From Candidatus Omnitrophota bacterium (GTDB lineage: Bacteria > Omnitrophota > Gorgyraeia > Gygaellales > Profunditerraquicolaceae): a DNA stretch of 45,967 bases. Positions within the stretch are counted from its first letter, which is position 1; every line of letters starts with the position of its first letter. Below the pieces are notes generated by a model that saw only the letters and a list, made by a program, of their open reading frames with translations, searched no databases and was not told the DNA's origin. Made by a program: the position numbers and the translations under genes. The stretch covers positions 1 to 45,967 of the forward strand of contig JAHJCJ010000110.1 of assembly GCA_018812825.1 (NCBI GenBank), in the 5' to 3' direction. Positions 17,553 through 26,260 of the stretch are shown piece after piece.

Positions 17553-18938
17553 ATGAAAAATAAATTTATAAAACAATATGTAACTATTGGCCTGATCGCT
17601 CTTGCGATTATATCAACGGATGGATTAAGCTTGCTCTTAACTTCCTATTTAAAATCTAGAAAGATTTACCGACCTAATATTTTATTTATAACCGTTGATT
17701 CTTTAAGGGTAGACCATCTAAGCTGTTATGGTTACAAGAGAAATACATCTCCTAATATTGATAAACTTTCCCGAAAAGGAGTAATGTTTACTCAAGCTAT
17801 TTCAGCTTCCTCTTCCACAATTTCCTCCATGCCTTCGATAATGACTTCTGCATATCCTGATGTGCACGGAATATGGGAATTTGGTAATTTATTAGACCCC
17901 CGTATTATTTCTTTAGAAGGAATGCTAAAGGAAAACAATTTTTTTACAGGTATTATAAGTGCCCAGCTATTTCCTTACTTAATTTCCAGAGAGAACTTTA
18001 TTTCTACAAAGATAAAACTTGATGAAAAGGCAGATAAAATTACAGATTGGGCGATAAAGCGGATAAATAGAATTAAAAAGAAAAGATTTTTTCTTTGGTT
18101 GCATTATTTTGATGCCCATGGTCCATATAACCCACCGTTTCCTTATGACGAAATGTATTTAAAGGATAAGTTTTACAAAAAGGGTATTGAAGTGCCTTTG
18201 CTCAATAGGAGGCGAGGTGGTTTTGGTGGCATCCCAGGTTATCAGGCACAGAATGGCATTAAAGACAAGAATTATTATATTGCCAAATATGACGGAGAGA
18301 TACGATTTATAGATAGCCAAATCGGTAGACTAGTCAATGCGCTTGAAGAAGCAGGCTTATTATATAAAACTGCAATTATAATAACCGCAGACCATGGAGA
18401 AAGCTTGGGAGAACATGATTACTATTTTGATCATGGAGCGTACTTATATGATAATTTAATCAAGGTGCCGCTCATAATTTATTATAATTTTCCCAAGCCG
18501 TTTAATAAAATAGTTAATCAGCAGGTTTCTCTCGTTGATATTTTGCCAACGATTTTAGATATCGTAAAAATAAAATTGCCCGGGCAGGCTAAATTTGAGG
18601 GCGTTAGTCTTATGCCTCTAATTTCTAAAGGGAAAGGATACAGAACCGCCTATGTATTTAGCGAGTATTTTGAAGACGGCTGCCAAAAATTTGCTATACG
18701 TGGAAACGGATGGAAACTGCTTTACGACAGAAAGACTGAACAATACGAATTGTATAATTTAAAAGACGATCCGGGAGAATTAAAAGACTTATTTTCTGTA
18801 GAAAGTGAAGAAGTAAAGAATTTGATGCGTGCGTTAGATTCTTTCTTGAAGCGGACGATTAGGGAAACCAAACGGACTAAAATTGAGCTTAACGAGCAGG
18901 ATAAAGAAAAATTAAAGTCATTAGGTTATCTTAACTAA
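17553..18938 (+). CDS. Sulfatase/alkaline-phosphatase-superfamily hydrolase, membrane-anchored
   Basis: N-terminal TM; RPNILFITVDSLRVDHLSCYGYKRNTSPNIDKLS, TADHGESLGEHDYYFDHG, LVDILPTILDIV, YELYNLKDDPGEL. Confidence 0.87.
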   Translation: MKNKFIKQYVTIGLIALAIISTDGLSLLLTSYLKSRKIYRPNILFITVDSLRVDHLSCYGYKRNTSPNIDKLSRKGVMFTQAISASSSTISSMPSIMTSAYPDVHGIWEFGNLLDPRIISLEGMLKENNFFTGIISAQLFPYLISRENFISTKIKLDEKADKITDWAIKRINRIKKKRFFLWLHYFDAHGPYNPPFPYDEMYLKDKFYKKGIEVPLLNRRRGGFGGIPGYQAQNGIKDKNYYIAKYDGEIRFIDSQIGRLVNALEEAGLLYKTAIIITADHGESLGEHDYYFDHGAYLYDNLIKVPLIIYYNFPKPFNKIVNQQVSLVDILPTILDIVKIKLPGQAKFEGVSLMPLISKGKGYRTAYVFSEYFEDGCQKFAIRGNGWKLLYDRKTEQYELYNLKDDPGELKDLFSVESEEVKNLMRALDSFLKRTIRETKRTKIELNEQDKEKLKSLGYLN

Positions 18939-19069
18939 AATTCTTGCCAGAAAAGGTGTGAGTCTTCGCTAAGTTGGTATGAGTTGTAGGGGGCGACATT
19001 GAGTGCCTCGGAAAATGAGGGAGCGAAACCTCACAGGAAGACAAGAGAGACTTAAAGAATTATTTAGTT
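18933..19069. repeat. Composite inverted repeat between convergent genes, arms touching both stop codons
   Basis: AACTAAAATTCTT (18933-18945) versus AAGAATTATTTAGTT (19055-19069); internal GTCTTC/GAAGAC and CCTC/GAGG stems. Confidence 0.55.
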
Positions 19070-20601
19070 TAAATAAAGAAATTTCTATCCAGGCTTCTGT
19101 ACTGCACTGCCTCTGAAAGGTGCTCACTTTTAATCTGTCCTGAACCCGCCAAATCTGCAATCGTCCTTGAAACTTTTAATATTTTATCGTAAGCCCTTGC
19201 ACTAAAATTGAGCTCAGCCATTGCCATCTTTAAAAGCTCGCTTTCCTCATTGCCCAATACACAAAATTTCCTTACCTGTTTATGATTCATCTGGGCATTA
19301 TAGAAGATATTTTCTTCTTTAAAGCGTTCCATTTGTAATACGCGTGCCTCATCTACCTTTTTCTTAATCTGTGATGAGCTTTTTGCAGGTAAGTCGCTGG
19401 ACAACTCTTGATATTTGGCAGCCGGCACTTCTATGTGAATATCAATCCTGTCTAACAATGGTCCGGATATTCTTGTTCGATATCTGGAGATTTGGGTAGT
19501 TGAGCATCGACAATTATTCTTGGGATCTGTAAAATACCCGCAGGGGCAGGGATTCATTGCGCAGACCAGCGTAAAAGCGGCAGGGAATATAAAAGATTTA
19601 CTTGCGCGGGATATGTATATGTGTTTGTCTTCTAAAGGTTGTCTTAGCGCCTCTAAGCAATCCCGGTGAAACTCCGGTAGTTCATCTAAAAATAATACGC
19701 CTTGGTGAGTTAGGCTTATTTCGCCTGGTCTTGGGATTGGTCCGCCACCTACAAGTGCAATGCAGGAAGCGCTATGATGGGGGCTACGAAAGGGCCGTAT
19801 TCCAATTATGCCATCTTTTGTCGGCAGACTTCCCATAACTGAATGTATCTTAGTTATTTCCAGTGCCTCCTTTAATGTTAAATCAGGCATAATCGTGGGT
19901 ATTCTTTTAGCGAGCATGCTTTTTCCGCTGCCCGGTGGCCCTATCAGTAGAATATTATGTCCGCCTGAAACAGCTACCTCAATGGCCCTTTTGGCGAAAT
20001 ATTGTCCTTTGACTTCAGAGAAATCCAGAGTGTAATTCGGGCTAACTTTAAGTGCCTGTTCTGGAGCCAATTTGAAAGGTTGCCTTAGGATAGGGTCGGT
20101 TAAGAACTGTACCGTTTCCCTTAGGTTATTTTGCGGCCAACTGGATAAATTTGGCACTATTCCGGCTTCTTTAGCATTGTCTGCTGGTAGCACAAGATTC
20201 TTCACGGGGGAATTGGCTATGGCTAAACTAATGGCTAAGATTCCGCGCACCGGTTTGATCTGTCCATCTAGGGATAGTTCTCCCAAAAAAACATAATTTT
20301 TAAGAAGTTCTGCGTTAATCTGTCCGGTTGAAGCCAGGATCCCTAGCGCAATGGCTAGATCAAAGCAGGCCCCTTCTTTTTTGATATCAGAAGGAGCTAA
20401 GTTTACAGTTATCCTCTGAGCAGGCCATTGGAATCCTGAATTCTTGATTGCTGAGCGTACCCTTTCTTTGCTTTCTTTGATGGCAGTATCTGTCAGGCCC
20501 ACTAAGGTTACTGCCGGGAGCCCTTTGGCTACATCAATTTCTATTTCAACCGGGTAGGCCTCTAAACCAAGTAGGCTAAAGCTATTAATCTTTGAGATCA
20601 T
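19069..20601 (-). CDS. comM: YifB/ComM-family Mg-chelatase-like AAA ATPase
   Basis: MISKINSFSLLGLEAYPVEIEIDVAKGLPAVTLVGL, GPPGSGKSMLAKR, GVLFLDELPEF, CPCGYF. Start at 20601 with upstream GGAGGAAAG SD. Confidence 0.94.
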   Translation of the reverse strand: MISKINSFSLLGLEAYPVEIEIDVAKGLPAVTLVGLTDTAIKESKERVRSAIKNSGFQWPAQRITVNLAPSDIKKEGACFDLAIALGILASTGQINAELLKNYVFLGELSLDGQIKPVRGILAISLAIANSPVKNLVLPADNAKEAGIVPNLSSWPQNNLRETVQFLTDPILRQPFKLAPEQALKVSPNYTLDFSEVKGQYFAKRAIEVAVSGGHNILLIGPPGSGKSMLAKRIPTIMPDLTLKEALEITKIHSVMGSLPTKDGIIGIRPFRSPHHSASCIALVGGGPIPRPGEISLTHQGVLFLDELPEFHRDCLEALRQPLEDKHIYISRASKSFIFPAAFTLVCAMNPCPCGYFTDPKNNCRCSTTQISRYRTRISGPLLDRIDIHIEVPAAKYQELSSDLPAKSSSQIKKKVDEARVLQMERFKEENIFYNAQMNHKQVRKFCVLGNEESELLKMAMAELNFSARAYDKILKVSRTIADLAGSGQIKSEHLSEAVQYRSLDRNFFI

Positions 20602-20748
20602 CTTTCCTCCATTTTTTGCTTTGGCTATCGGAAGCCAAAGCATGATTCTCTAACCTAAGGCAATAGACGTTTGAGATGGATTAATCTAACCTATTTTTTA
20701 AGAGAAAATAGCTTGCTTTTTAGTCGACAGATTATATAATATAAGCCT

Positions 20749-21327
20749 ATGAATAAAGGGATAATTAAGGATATTTTGATCATTTTGTTGTTAAGTATTA
20801 CCGTCTTTAGCATGGTTAAATACCTAAGCGAATTAAAGGCAAGATATCGGATTCAAAGCAGCCTCATAAAAGCCCAGGATGAGGTAGTTGTGTTAGCCCA
20901 AGAGAAGCAAAACTTATTGCAAGAGCTAGGGAAAGAAAAAGAGCTTAAAGAGCAGTTAATCCTAAAAAACGCAGGCCTCAAAGATTATTTAAAGGCAAGC
21001 AGAAATAAGATTGTACGTCTTTTCCAGGATAAGGCTATGGTCCAGGCTAGCCTTGAAGATACGAGCGCCAAGTTTTCCATATTAAAAGCAGAGAATCGGA
21101 TTTTAATAGACCAGCGCAAGCGTATTTATATGGAAAACGAACAGTTTAAGGCTAAATTAAACTCTGTTGTTGAGCTCAAGAAAGCAATAAGAGAATTAAA
21201 AGTTAATAAACGCAATGTTCTTGTATCGGTAACTAAAGGCAACCGGGGTTTTCTGGTAAGAAATGGCCAACCGACTATTTCGGAAAAGGTTAAAATCGAA
21301 GTGGTCCCTGCTCAAACTAAAGAATAA
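20749..21327 (+). CDS. Membrane-anchored coiled-coil protein of unknown function
   Basis: One N-terminal TM segment followed by long K/E/Q-rich heptad-like region. Confidence 0.6.
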   Translation: MNKGIIKDILIILLLSITVFSMVKYLSELKARYRIQSSLIKAQDEVVVLAQEKQNLLQELGKEKELKEQLILKNAGLKDYLKASRNKIVRLFQDKAMVQASLEDTSAKFSILKAENRILIDQRKRIYMENEQFKAKLNSVVELKKAIRELKVNKRNVLVSVTKGNRGFLVRNGQPTISEKVKIEVVPAQTKE

Positions 21328-21779
21328 TGAAAGATTTATTTGTAGAAATATACAGGAATAAGATTTTGATGACCACTATTTCTGCGTGGCTGATTGCCCA
21401 GACGATTAAAGTGGGAATTGGGATATTGCGTAAAAAAAAGTTTGATTTTCGTCTTTTTATTGGCAGTGGGGGGATGCCATCTGCGCATGCCGCAGGGGCT
21501 TCATGCCTGGCAACGAGCATAGGAATGGATTGTGGTTTTGACAGTGTATATTTTGCCTTAGCTTTTGCTTTTGCCATTGTGGTTATGTTTGATGCTCAAG
21601 GCGTACGTCGTTCTACAGGCAAGCAAGCAGGTATTTTGAATAAGATTATGGAGGATATTTACTGGCAGGGTAAAATTCAGGAGATGCGCTTGCGCGAGCT
21701 AATTGGGCATACCCCTGTAGAAGTTATCATGGGGTTGTTATTAGGTATTGTTATTGCTTTGGTATCTTGGACAGGATAA
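21327..21779 (+). CDS. Divergent PAP2 family protein (DUF212, acid phosphatase/vanadium haloperoxidase-related)
   Basis: SGGMPSAHAAGASCLATSIGMDCG, MFDAQGVRRSTGKQAGILN, GHTPVEVIMGLLLGI. Confidence 0.9.
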   Translation: MKDLFVEIYRNKILMTTISAWLIAQTIKVGIGILRKKKFDFRLFIGSGGMPSAHAAGASCLATSIGMDCGFDSVYFALAFAFAIVVMFDAQGVRRSTGKQAGILNKIMEDIYWQGKIQEMRLRELIGHTPVEVIMGLLLGIVIALVSWTG

Positions 21780-21798
21780 AGATCAATTGGAGGCTTAG

Positions 21799-22611
21799 GT
21801 GAATAAGAAACTTTTAATTATAATTCTGGCGGCAATCTTAATAGTGAGTGTTTTTATTATCTTGGGCATCAAAAGGCCCACTAACGTAATTAAACTGGCT
21901 AATAATCGTTCAGCTGTCCATAGTTTGCTTAATCAGGCGCGGCAGTTTGAGGCCAAGGGTGAATTATTTGAGGCCAAGTCAATATACCAGAAGCTAGTGA
22001 ATGATTTTACGGGGTTCTCGGAGGTAGTGAGCTGGCAAAAAAAGGCGGAGGATATAAACATTAAATTGTTATTCTCTCCGGCGGGTACTCCTAATAGCAT
22101 AATATATCAGATAAAGCCGGGGGATACTCTTAGTAAGATCGCCCGTGAACATAAAACTACGGTTGAGCTTATTATGAAAAGTAACAATATCAGTGATTCG
22201 CTTATAATTCCCGGACGTAAAATAAAGATCTGGAATGCGCCTTTTAGCATCTTGGTTGATAAATCTCAAAATATCATGCTGCTCAAAAGTGATGAAGAAG
22301 TGGTAAAAACTTATATTGTATCTACGGGTAAAGATAATTGTACTCCTGTAGGTGTATTCAAAATTGTTAATAAACTTACTGATCCTACTTGGTTTAAGGC
22401 CGGAGCAGTAGTGTTGGCGGGAAGCCCAGAGAATGTGTTGGGTACCCGTTGGATGGGGTTTGACCTGGCTGGATACGGTATCCACGGTACCATAGAGCCG
22501 AAAGAATTGGGTAAGCAAGTGACTCAAGGATGTGTGCGTTTGAGTAACTTCGATGTAGAGGAAATTTATAATATTATTCCCATAGGAACAGAAGTTACCA
22601 TAGTTGAGTAA
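21799..22611 (+). CDS. L,D-transpeptidase (YkuD) with LysM domain
   Basis: Lys[31 protein letters not shown]; catalytic [33 protein letters not shown]. Confidence 0.93.
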   Translation: MNKKLLIIILAAILIVSVFIILGIKRPTNVIKLANNRSAVHSLLNQARQFEAKGELFEAKSIYQKLVNDFTGFSEVVSWQKKAEDINIKLLFSPAGTPNSIIYQIKPGDTLSKIAREHKTTVELIMKSNNISDSLIIPGRKIKIWNAPFSILVDKSQNIMLLKSDEEVVKTYIVSTGKDNCTPVGVFKIVNKLTDPTWFKAGAVVLAGSPENVLGTRWMGFDLAGYGIHGTIEPKELGKQVTQGCVRLSNFDVEEIYNIIPIGTEVTIVE

Positions 22612-22616
22612 TCTTT

Positions 22617-23564
22617 ATGGCTGGATTAGATTTTGAAAAACCCATTGTTGATTTGGAGAAAAAGATCCAGGAGCTTAAAACTTTTATCTCCGAGAAAAAG
22701 ATTGACCTGTCTTCTGAAGTCAAAAAGCTTGAAGACAGGCTGGAGCATTTAAGAAAAGATACATATAATAACCTTACCGCTTGGCAGAAGGTACAGCTTG
22801 CCCGGCATCCTCTGCGGCCATATACCCTGGATTACATCAATATACTTATGTCGGATTTTATGGAGTTGCATGGTGACCGGCTTTTTAGTGATGATAAGGC
22901 AATGATTTGCGGTCTGGCCAAGCTGGACAAAGAAAGGGTTGTGGTTATAGGGCACCAAAAAGGCCGTGATACTAAAGAAAACCTGAAACGTAACTTTGGT
23001 TGTGCGCATCCTGAGGGTTATCGTAAGGCCTTGCGCGTTATGCAACTGGCTGAAGAATTTCAATTGCCGATTATAATCTTTATTGATACTCCGGGTGCTT
23101 ATCCTGGAATTGGCGCGGAGGAGCGCGGGCAATCTCATGCCATCGCGCTTAATTTACGGGAAATGATGTGTATTGGCGTTCCGATTATGGCAATTGTTAT
23201 TGGAGAGGGTGGCTCAGGAGGCGCCCTTGGCGTAGGAGTGGCAGACCGCGTGGCAGTTTTGGAAAATTCATATTATTCAGTGATTTCTCCGGAGGGTTGT
23301 GCGGCAATCCTTTGGAAGGATGGCGCAAAGGCGCCCCAGGCAGCCGAAGTCCTGAAGTTAACCGGTCCGGATTTGTTAAGCATGGGGATTATTGATGAAG
23401 TAATCCCTGAGCCATTGGGTGGAGCGCATCGGGATCCGGCAAAAATAGCCCAGAATATAAAAGAAGCATTGACCAGGAATTTTAAAGAGTTGGAAGGCCT
23501 CGATAAAGACGAATTGCTTAAATTAAGGTATAATAAATTCAGGTGCATAGGTGTTACCGGATGA
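22617..23564 (+). CDS. accA: Acetyl-CoA carboxylase carboxyltransferase subunit alpha
   Basis: [72 protein letters not shown]. Confidence 0.97.
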   Translation: MAGLDFEKPIVDLEKKIQELKTFISEKKIDLSSEVKKLEDRLEHLRKDTYNNLTAWQKVQLARHPLRPYTLDYINILMSDFMELHGDRLFSDDKAMICGLAKLDKERVVVIGHQKGRDTKENLKRNFGCAHPEGYRKALRVMQLAEEFQLPIIIFIDTPGAYPGIGAEERGQSHAIALNLREMMCIGVPIMAIVIGEGGSGGALGVGVADRVAVLENSYYSVISPEGCAAILWKDGAKAPQAAEVLKLTGPDLLSMGIIDEVIPEPLGGAHRDPAKIAQNIKEALTRNFKELEGLDKDELLKLRYNKFRCIGVTG

Positions 23565-24076
23565 TTGAGCAGGAGTTTTTGTTATTAGGTTTATTGCGCC
23601 AAAGCCCCAAACACGGTTACGAAATCAAGGTCAAGATACGTCAAATCCTTTCTCTTTTTGCCGGCGTTGATTTAAAGTCCATATATTATCCGTTAAAAGT
23701 TTTAGAAAAGAAAGGTTTGCTTGATAAGCATGTTGGCAAAGAAGGCAAAAGGCCGGAGCGTTTTGTTTATTGTCTTACTAAAAAAGGCAAGGCCCGTTTT
23801 GACGAGCTGTTGAATAAAAGCCTGCTTAATTTTAAGCGACCGCAATTCAGCCTAGATTTAAGTTTATATTTCTTAGATTATTTAAAACCTGCATTAAGCC
23901 GGCGCAGGCTAGCTGCCAGGTTTATGATATTAAAGAAGATATCCTCAGGCATAGAAGGGGTACTTAAGTCTAAGAAACTCAAGAATTCAGTTTCATTATT
24001 ACGCATACTTAAGCATAATCTTTGTTTACTTCAGGCAGAGTCAGAATTTCTTAATACGCTACTTAAGGAAATTTAA
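23561..24076 (+). CDS. PadR-family transcriptional regulator
   Basis: [20 protein letters not shown]...[19 protein letters not shown]...[18 protein letters not shown]. Start ATG 23561 overlaps the accA stop. Confidence 0.88.
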   Translation: MIEQEFLLLGLLRQSPKHGYEIKVKIRQILSLFAGVDLKSIYYPLKVLEKKGLLDKHVGKEGKRPERFVYCLTKKGKARFDELLNKSLLNFKRPQFSLDLSLYFLDYLKPALSRRRLAARFMILKKISSGIEGVLKSKKLKNSVSLLRILKHNLCLLQAESEFLNTLLKEI

Positions 24077-24084
24077 ACCCTTAC

Positions 24085-24112
24085 CCTTGATCGTACTATC
24101 ATTCGATCAAGG
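24085..24112. repeat. Perfect inverted repeat downstream of padR
   Basis: CCTTGATCG (24085-24093) / CGATCAAGG (24104-24112). Confidence 0.6.
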
Positions 24113-24130
24113 ACTGCGCTGGATAAAAAC

Positions 24131-24250
24131 TATAAGGTGTTCGCCCTGCCTCGTGGAATTCGGTAGGATTTCGCTAAATAAAATCTATAAGGTGTTCGCC
24201 CTGCCTCGTGGAACTCGGCAGGATTTCGCTAAATAAAATCTATAAGGTGC
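24131..24250. repeat. 55-bp tandem repeat, two full copies plus a partial third
   Basis: TATAAGGTGTTCGCCCTGCCTCGTGGAA(T/C)TCGG(T/C)AGGATTTCGCTAAATAAAATC starts at 24131 and 24186, partial TATAAGGTG at 24241; each full copy holds a CCTGCC/GG(T/C)AGG hairpin. Confidence 0.85.
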
Positions 24251-24262
24251 TCAATTTCTTAC

Positions 24263-24291
24263 TTGACAAGTAAAACGTTAAATAATAAAAT
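24263..24291 (+). promoter_or_regulatory. Candidate promoter of the PKS-like operon
   Basis: TTGACA (24263-24268), 17-nt spacer, TAAAAT (24286-24291). Confidence 0.65.
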
Positions 24292-24300
24292 AAAGCAGTA

Positions 24301-24324
24301 AATATAGTAAAATTTTACTATATT
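24301..24324. promoter_or_regulatory. Perfect 24-bp palindromic operator candidate
   Basis: AATATAGTAAAATTTTACTATATT equals its own reverse complement and lies just downstream of the -10, at the expected +1. Confidence 0.65.
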
Positions 24325-24372
24325 AAGATTTGTGCTCCGAATGTAACTTTTTATTATTAATGAGGTTAGCTA

Positions 24373-24639
24373 ATGGTTTGGGAAGCTAAAACCGAAGAAA
24401 AGTTTAAAGTATTAATATCCAAGATTCCTGTATTTCACCGCCGGATCACTGAATCAGTAGTTGTACAACAGGCGCAAAATAATGCCTTTTTGCGTAAATC
24501 CGCGCAGGTGGAAGAACAGGATGTGGTCGCTGCCTTCTTTTCTGATGTACCTTCGCCTTTTTACAGTATGATGGTCCGTCTTTTAGAGCAAAACGGCTTT
24601 GATTACAGAAAATACGGTTTTCCGAAAAATCAGAGTTAA
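24373..24639 (+). CDS. Small protein, possibly PCP_red-like (light-independent protochlorophyllide reductase subunit C-terminal-like) domain
   Basis: W-A-E-K-x-KIPVFHRRITESVVVQQAQNN...VEEQDVVAAFF pattern resembles the PCP_red domain; identification by eye only. Confidence 0.4.
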   Translation: MVWEAKTEEKFKVLISKIPVFHRRITESVVVQQAQNNAFLRKSAQVEEQDVVAAFFSDVPSPFYSMMVRLLEQNGFDYRKYGFPKNQS

Positions 24640-24641
24640 TT

Positions 24642-25655
24642 ATGCGTATAGGGGTTATTGGTTCGGGTGCAATTGGTTGTCTTGTGGCAGGCTATCTTAA
24701 GTTAAAAGGAGAAGATATATGCCTTGTTGGCCGGCCGGATTCAGTAAAGACAATCAGGGAAAACGGGCTGCAAATATCCGGAGTGCGTGGTAGCTTTAGG
24801 GTTGAGATTAAAGCCTCTGAGCAACTTAATTATATCCCGGAATTAGTTATTCTGGCAACTAAAACCCAGGATATTGAATTAGCTATAAAAGATAATATTA
24901 GTCTTATCCGCGATGCGCTAATTTTAACTACCCAAAACGGCGTGCAGGCAGATAATATTGTTGCTAGATATTTACCTAAAGAAAGCATAGTTTCTAGTGT
25001 TGTTATGTTCGGGGCTACTTATTTAGAGCCAGCTAAGGTAGTGCATAATTTTGAAGGCTCCTGGATAATGGGTCAGTCTTTTAATAAGCGACAGCCGGAA
25101 GGCTTGTTAAACCTGAGCCAGCTTTTAAATAATGCATTTCCTACTATAATAACTGAAAATATTTTCGGGATGAAGTTTTTAAAGATATTTGCTAATGCCA
25201 ATAACTGTCTTCCGGCGATACTGGGTAAGAGTATGCAGGAGGTTTTTAGCGATCTGGATATAAGCCGTATAAGTATTGCTATTTGGAAAGAGGGGCTTGA
25301 TATTATTAATAAGGCAGGTATAAATTTAGTTTCCTTACCCGGCTTTCCGATAGAAAATATCACCAAAATAACCTCTATGCCAATGGCTCAAGCGGCAGTT
25401 GTTTTTTCACAAATAATGAAAAATTTAAGCAAAGAACCGCTTTACGGATCTATTTTGCAAAGTATTATGCGTGGTCGTACTTCCGAGATTGATTATATTA
25501 ACGGTGAATTCATACGGCTTGCCAAAGAAAATAATGTTTACGCGCCCTTGAATAGCGCCTTAGTAGATATGGTGCACCAAGTAGAGAAAAATAACAGGTT
25601 TTATAGCAAGCTTGAACTCATTGAAAAAACCCAAGGAGTTGTTGAATTAAAATGA
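24642..25655 (+). CDS. Ketopantoate reductase (PanE/ApbA) family oxidoreductase
   Basis: MRIGVIGSGAIGCLVAGYLKLKGEDICLVGR Rossmann motif; LTTQNGVQADNIVARYLP; C-terminal EIDYINGEFIRLAKENNVYAPLNSALVDMV. Confidence 0.88.
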   Translation: MRIGVIGSGAIGCLVAGYLKLKGEDICLVGRPDSVKTIRENGLQISGVRGSFRVEIKASEQLNYIPELVILATKTQDIELAIKDNISLIRDALILTTQNGVQADNIVARYLPKESIVSSVVMFGATYLEPAKVVHNFEGSWIMGQSFNKRQPEGLLNLSQLLNNAFPTIITENIFGMKFLKIFANANNCLPAILGKSMQEVFSDLDISRISIAIWKEGLDIINKAGINLVSLPGFPIENITKITSMPMAQAAVVFSQIMKNLSKEPLYGSILQSIMRGRTSEIDYINGEFIRLAKENNVYAPLNSALVDMVHQVEKNNRFYSKLELIEKTQGVVELK

Positions 25656-26257
25656 GCGAGAATAATACAGTACATACTCCTTTTCCAAAAATAAAACTTA
25701 CGGTTACCGGAGTTTTTGGAGAATGTTACCATGGTTATAAGATTGACGATGAAATTATTCTCGAGGATTTCACTCATGCGCCGCAGTATTTTTGCTTAGG
25801 GTTGGCGCATGCGCTTTTTCCGGTCATATACGCCTTAAGTTTTGGGGCGAAATTTGGGTTTCGTGATAATCAGCGCTCGCTTTTAGTCACTTGCCCTGAC
25901 GGTGGAAAATTAGAGTTTAAGGCGGAGATCTTGGATAAAGAAGGCAATCCTGAGGTTATCCCCCGCGACCCGGATCATAAAGGGCCGAATCCCAAGAAGA
26001 TGATTATTGAGGTGGTCAGCGCAAAAGGCAAATGTAGTTTTGGTTATAAAGTTGGGGATAAATGGGAGACGCAAGGTTTAAAATGCATATCTGGTTTTTG
26101 CGGTGCGGCATTTCATACGGCGTTCCCGGCATTATTTGCTTTAAACTTCGGGGCAAAATTCTTCTTTGTGCCTAACCCTGATTCAATTGATACGGTCACT
26201 TGCCCTGACGGCGGCAATATTATTTTTAAGGTTAAAAGAGTAGAGGAGAATAAGTAA
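25652..26257 (+). CDS. Protein with two tandem TIGR04076-like domains
   Basis: Duplicated pattern: GECYHGYKIDDEI...HALFPVIYALSFGAKFGF...VTCPDGGKLEFK and GKCSFGYKVGDKW...HTAFPALFALNFGAKFFF...VTCPDGGNIIFK. Confidence 0.65.
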   Translation: MSENNTVHTPFPKIKLTVTGVFGECYHGYKIDDEIILEDFTHAPQYFCLGLAHALFPVIYALSFGAKFGFRDNQRSLLVTCPDGGKLEFKAEILDKEGNPEVIPRDPDHKGPNPKKMIIEVVSAKGKCSFGYKVGDKWETQGLKCISGFCGAAFHTAFPALFALNFGAKFFFVPNPDSIDTVTCPDGGNIIFKVKRVEENK

Positions 26258-26260
26258 TTT

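Noticed and set aside
18939-19068. Possible cobalamin-type riboswitch (GAGGGAGCGAAACC, GGAAGAC-like strings)
   Set aside because: It sits between convergent gene ends, where a leader riboswitch would have no downstream gene, and lacks a convincing B12 box; better explained as a palindromic 3' element.
24131-24250. Possible CRISPR array
   Set aside because: Units are contiguous 55-bp tandem copies with no distinct unique spacers, only two full copies, and no cas genes in the window.
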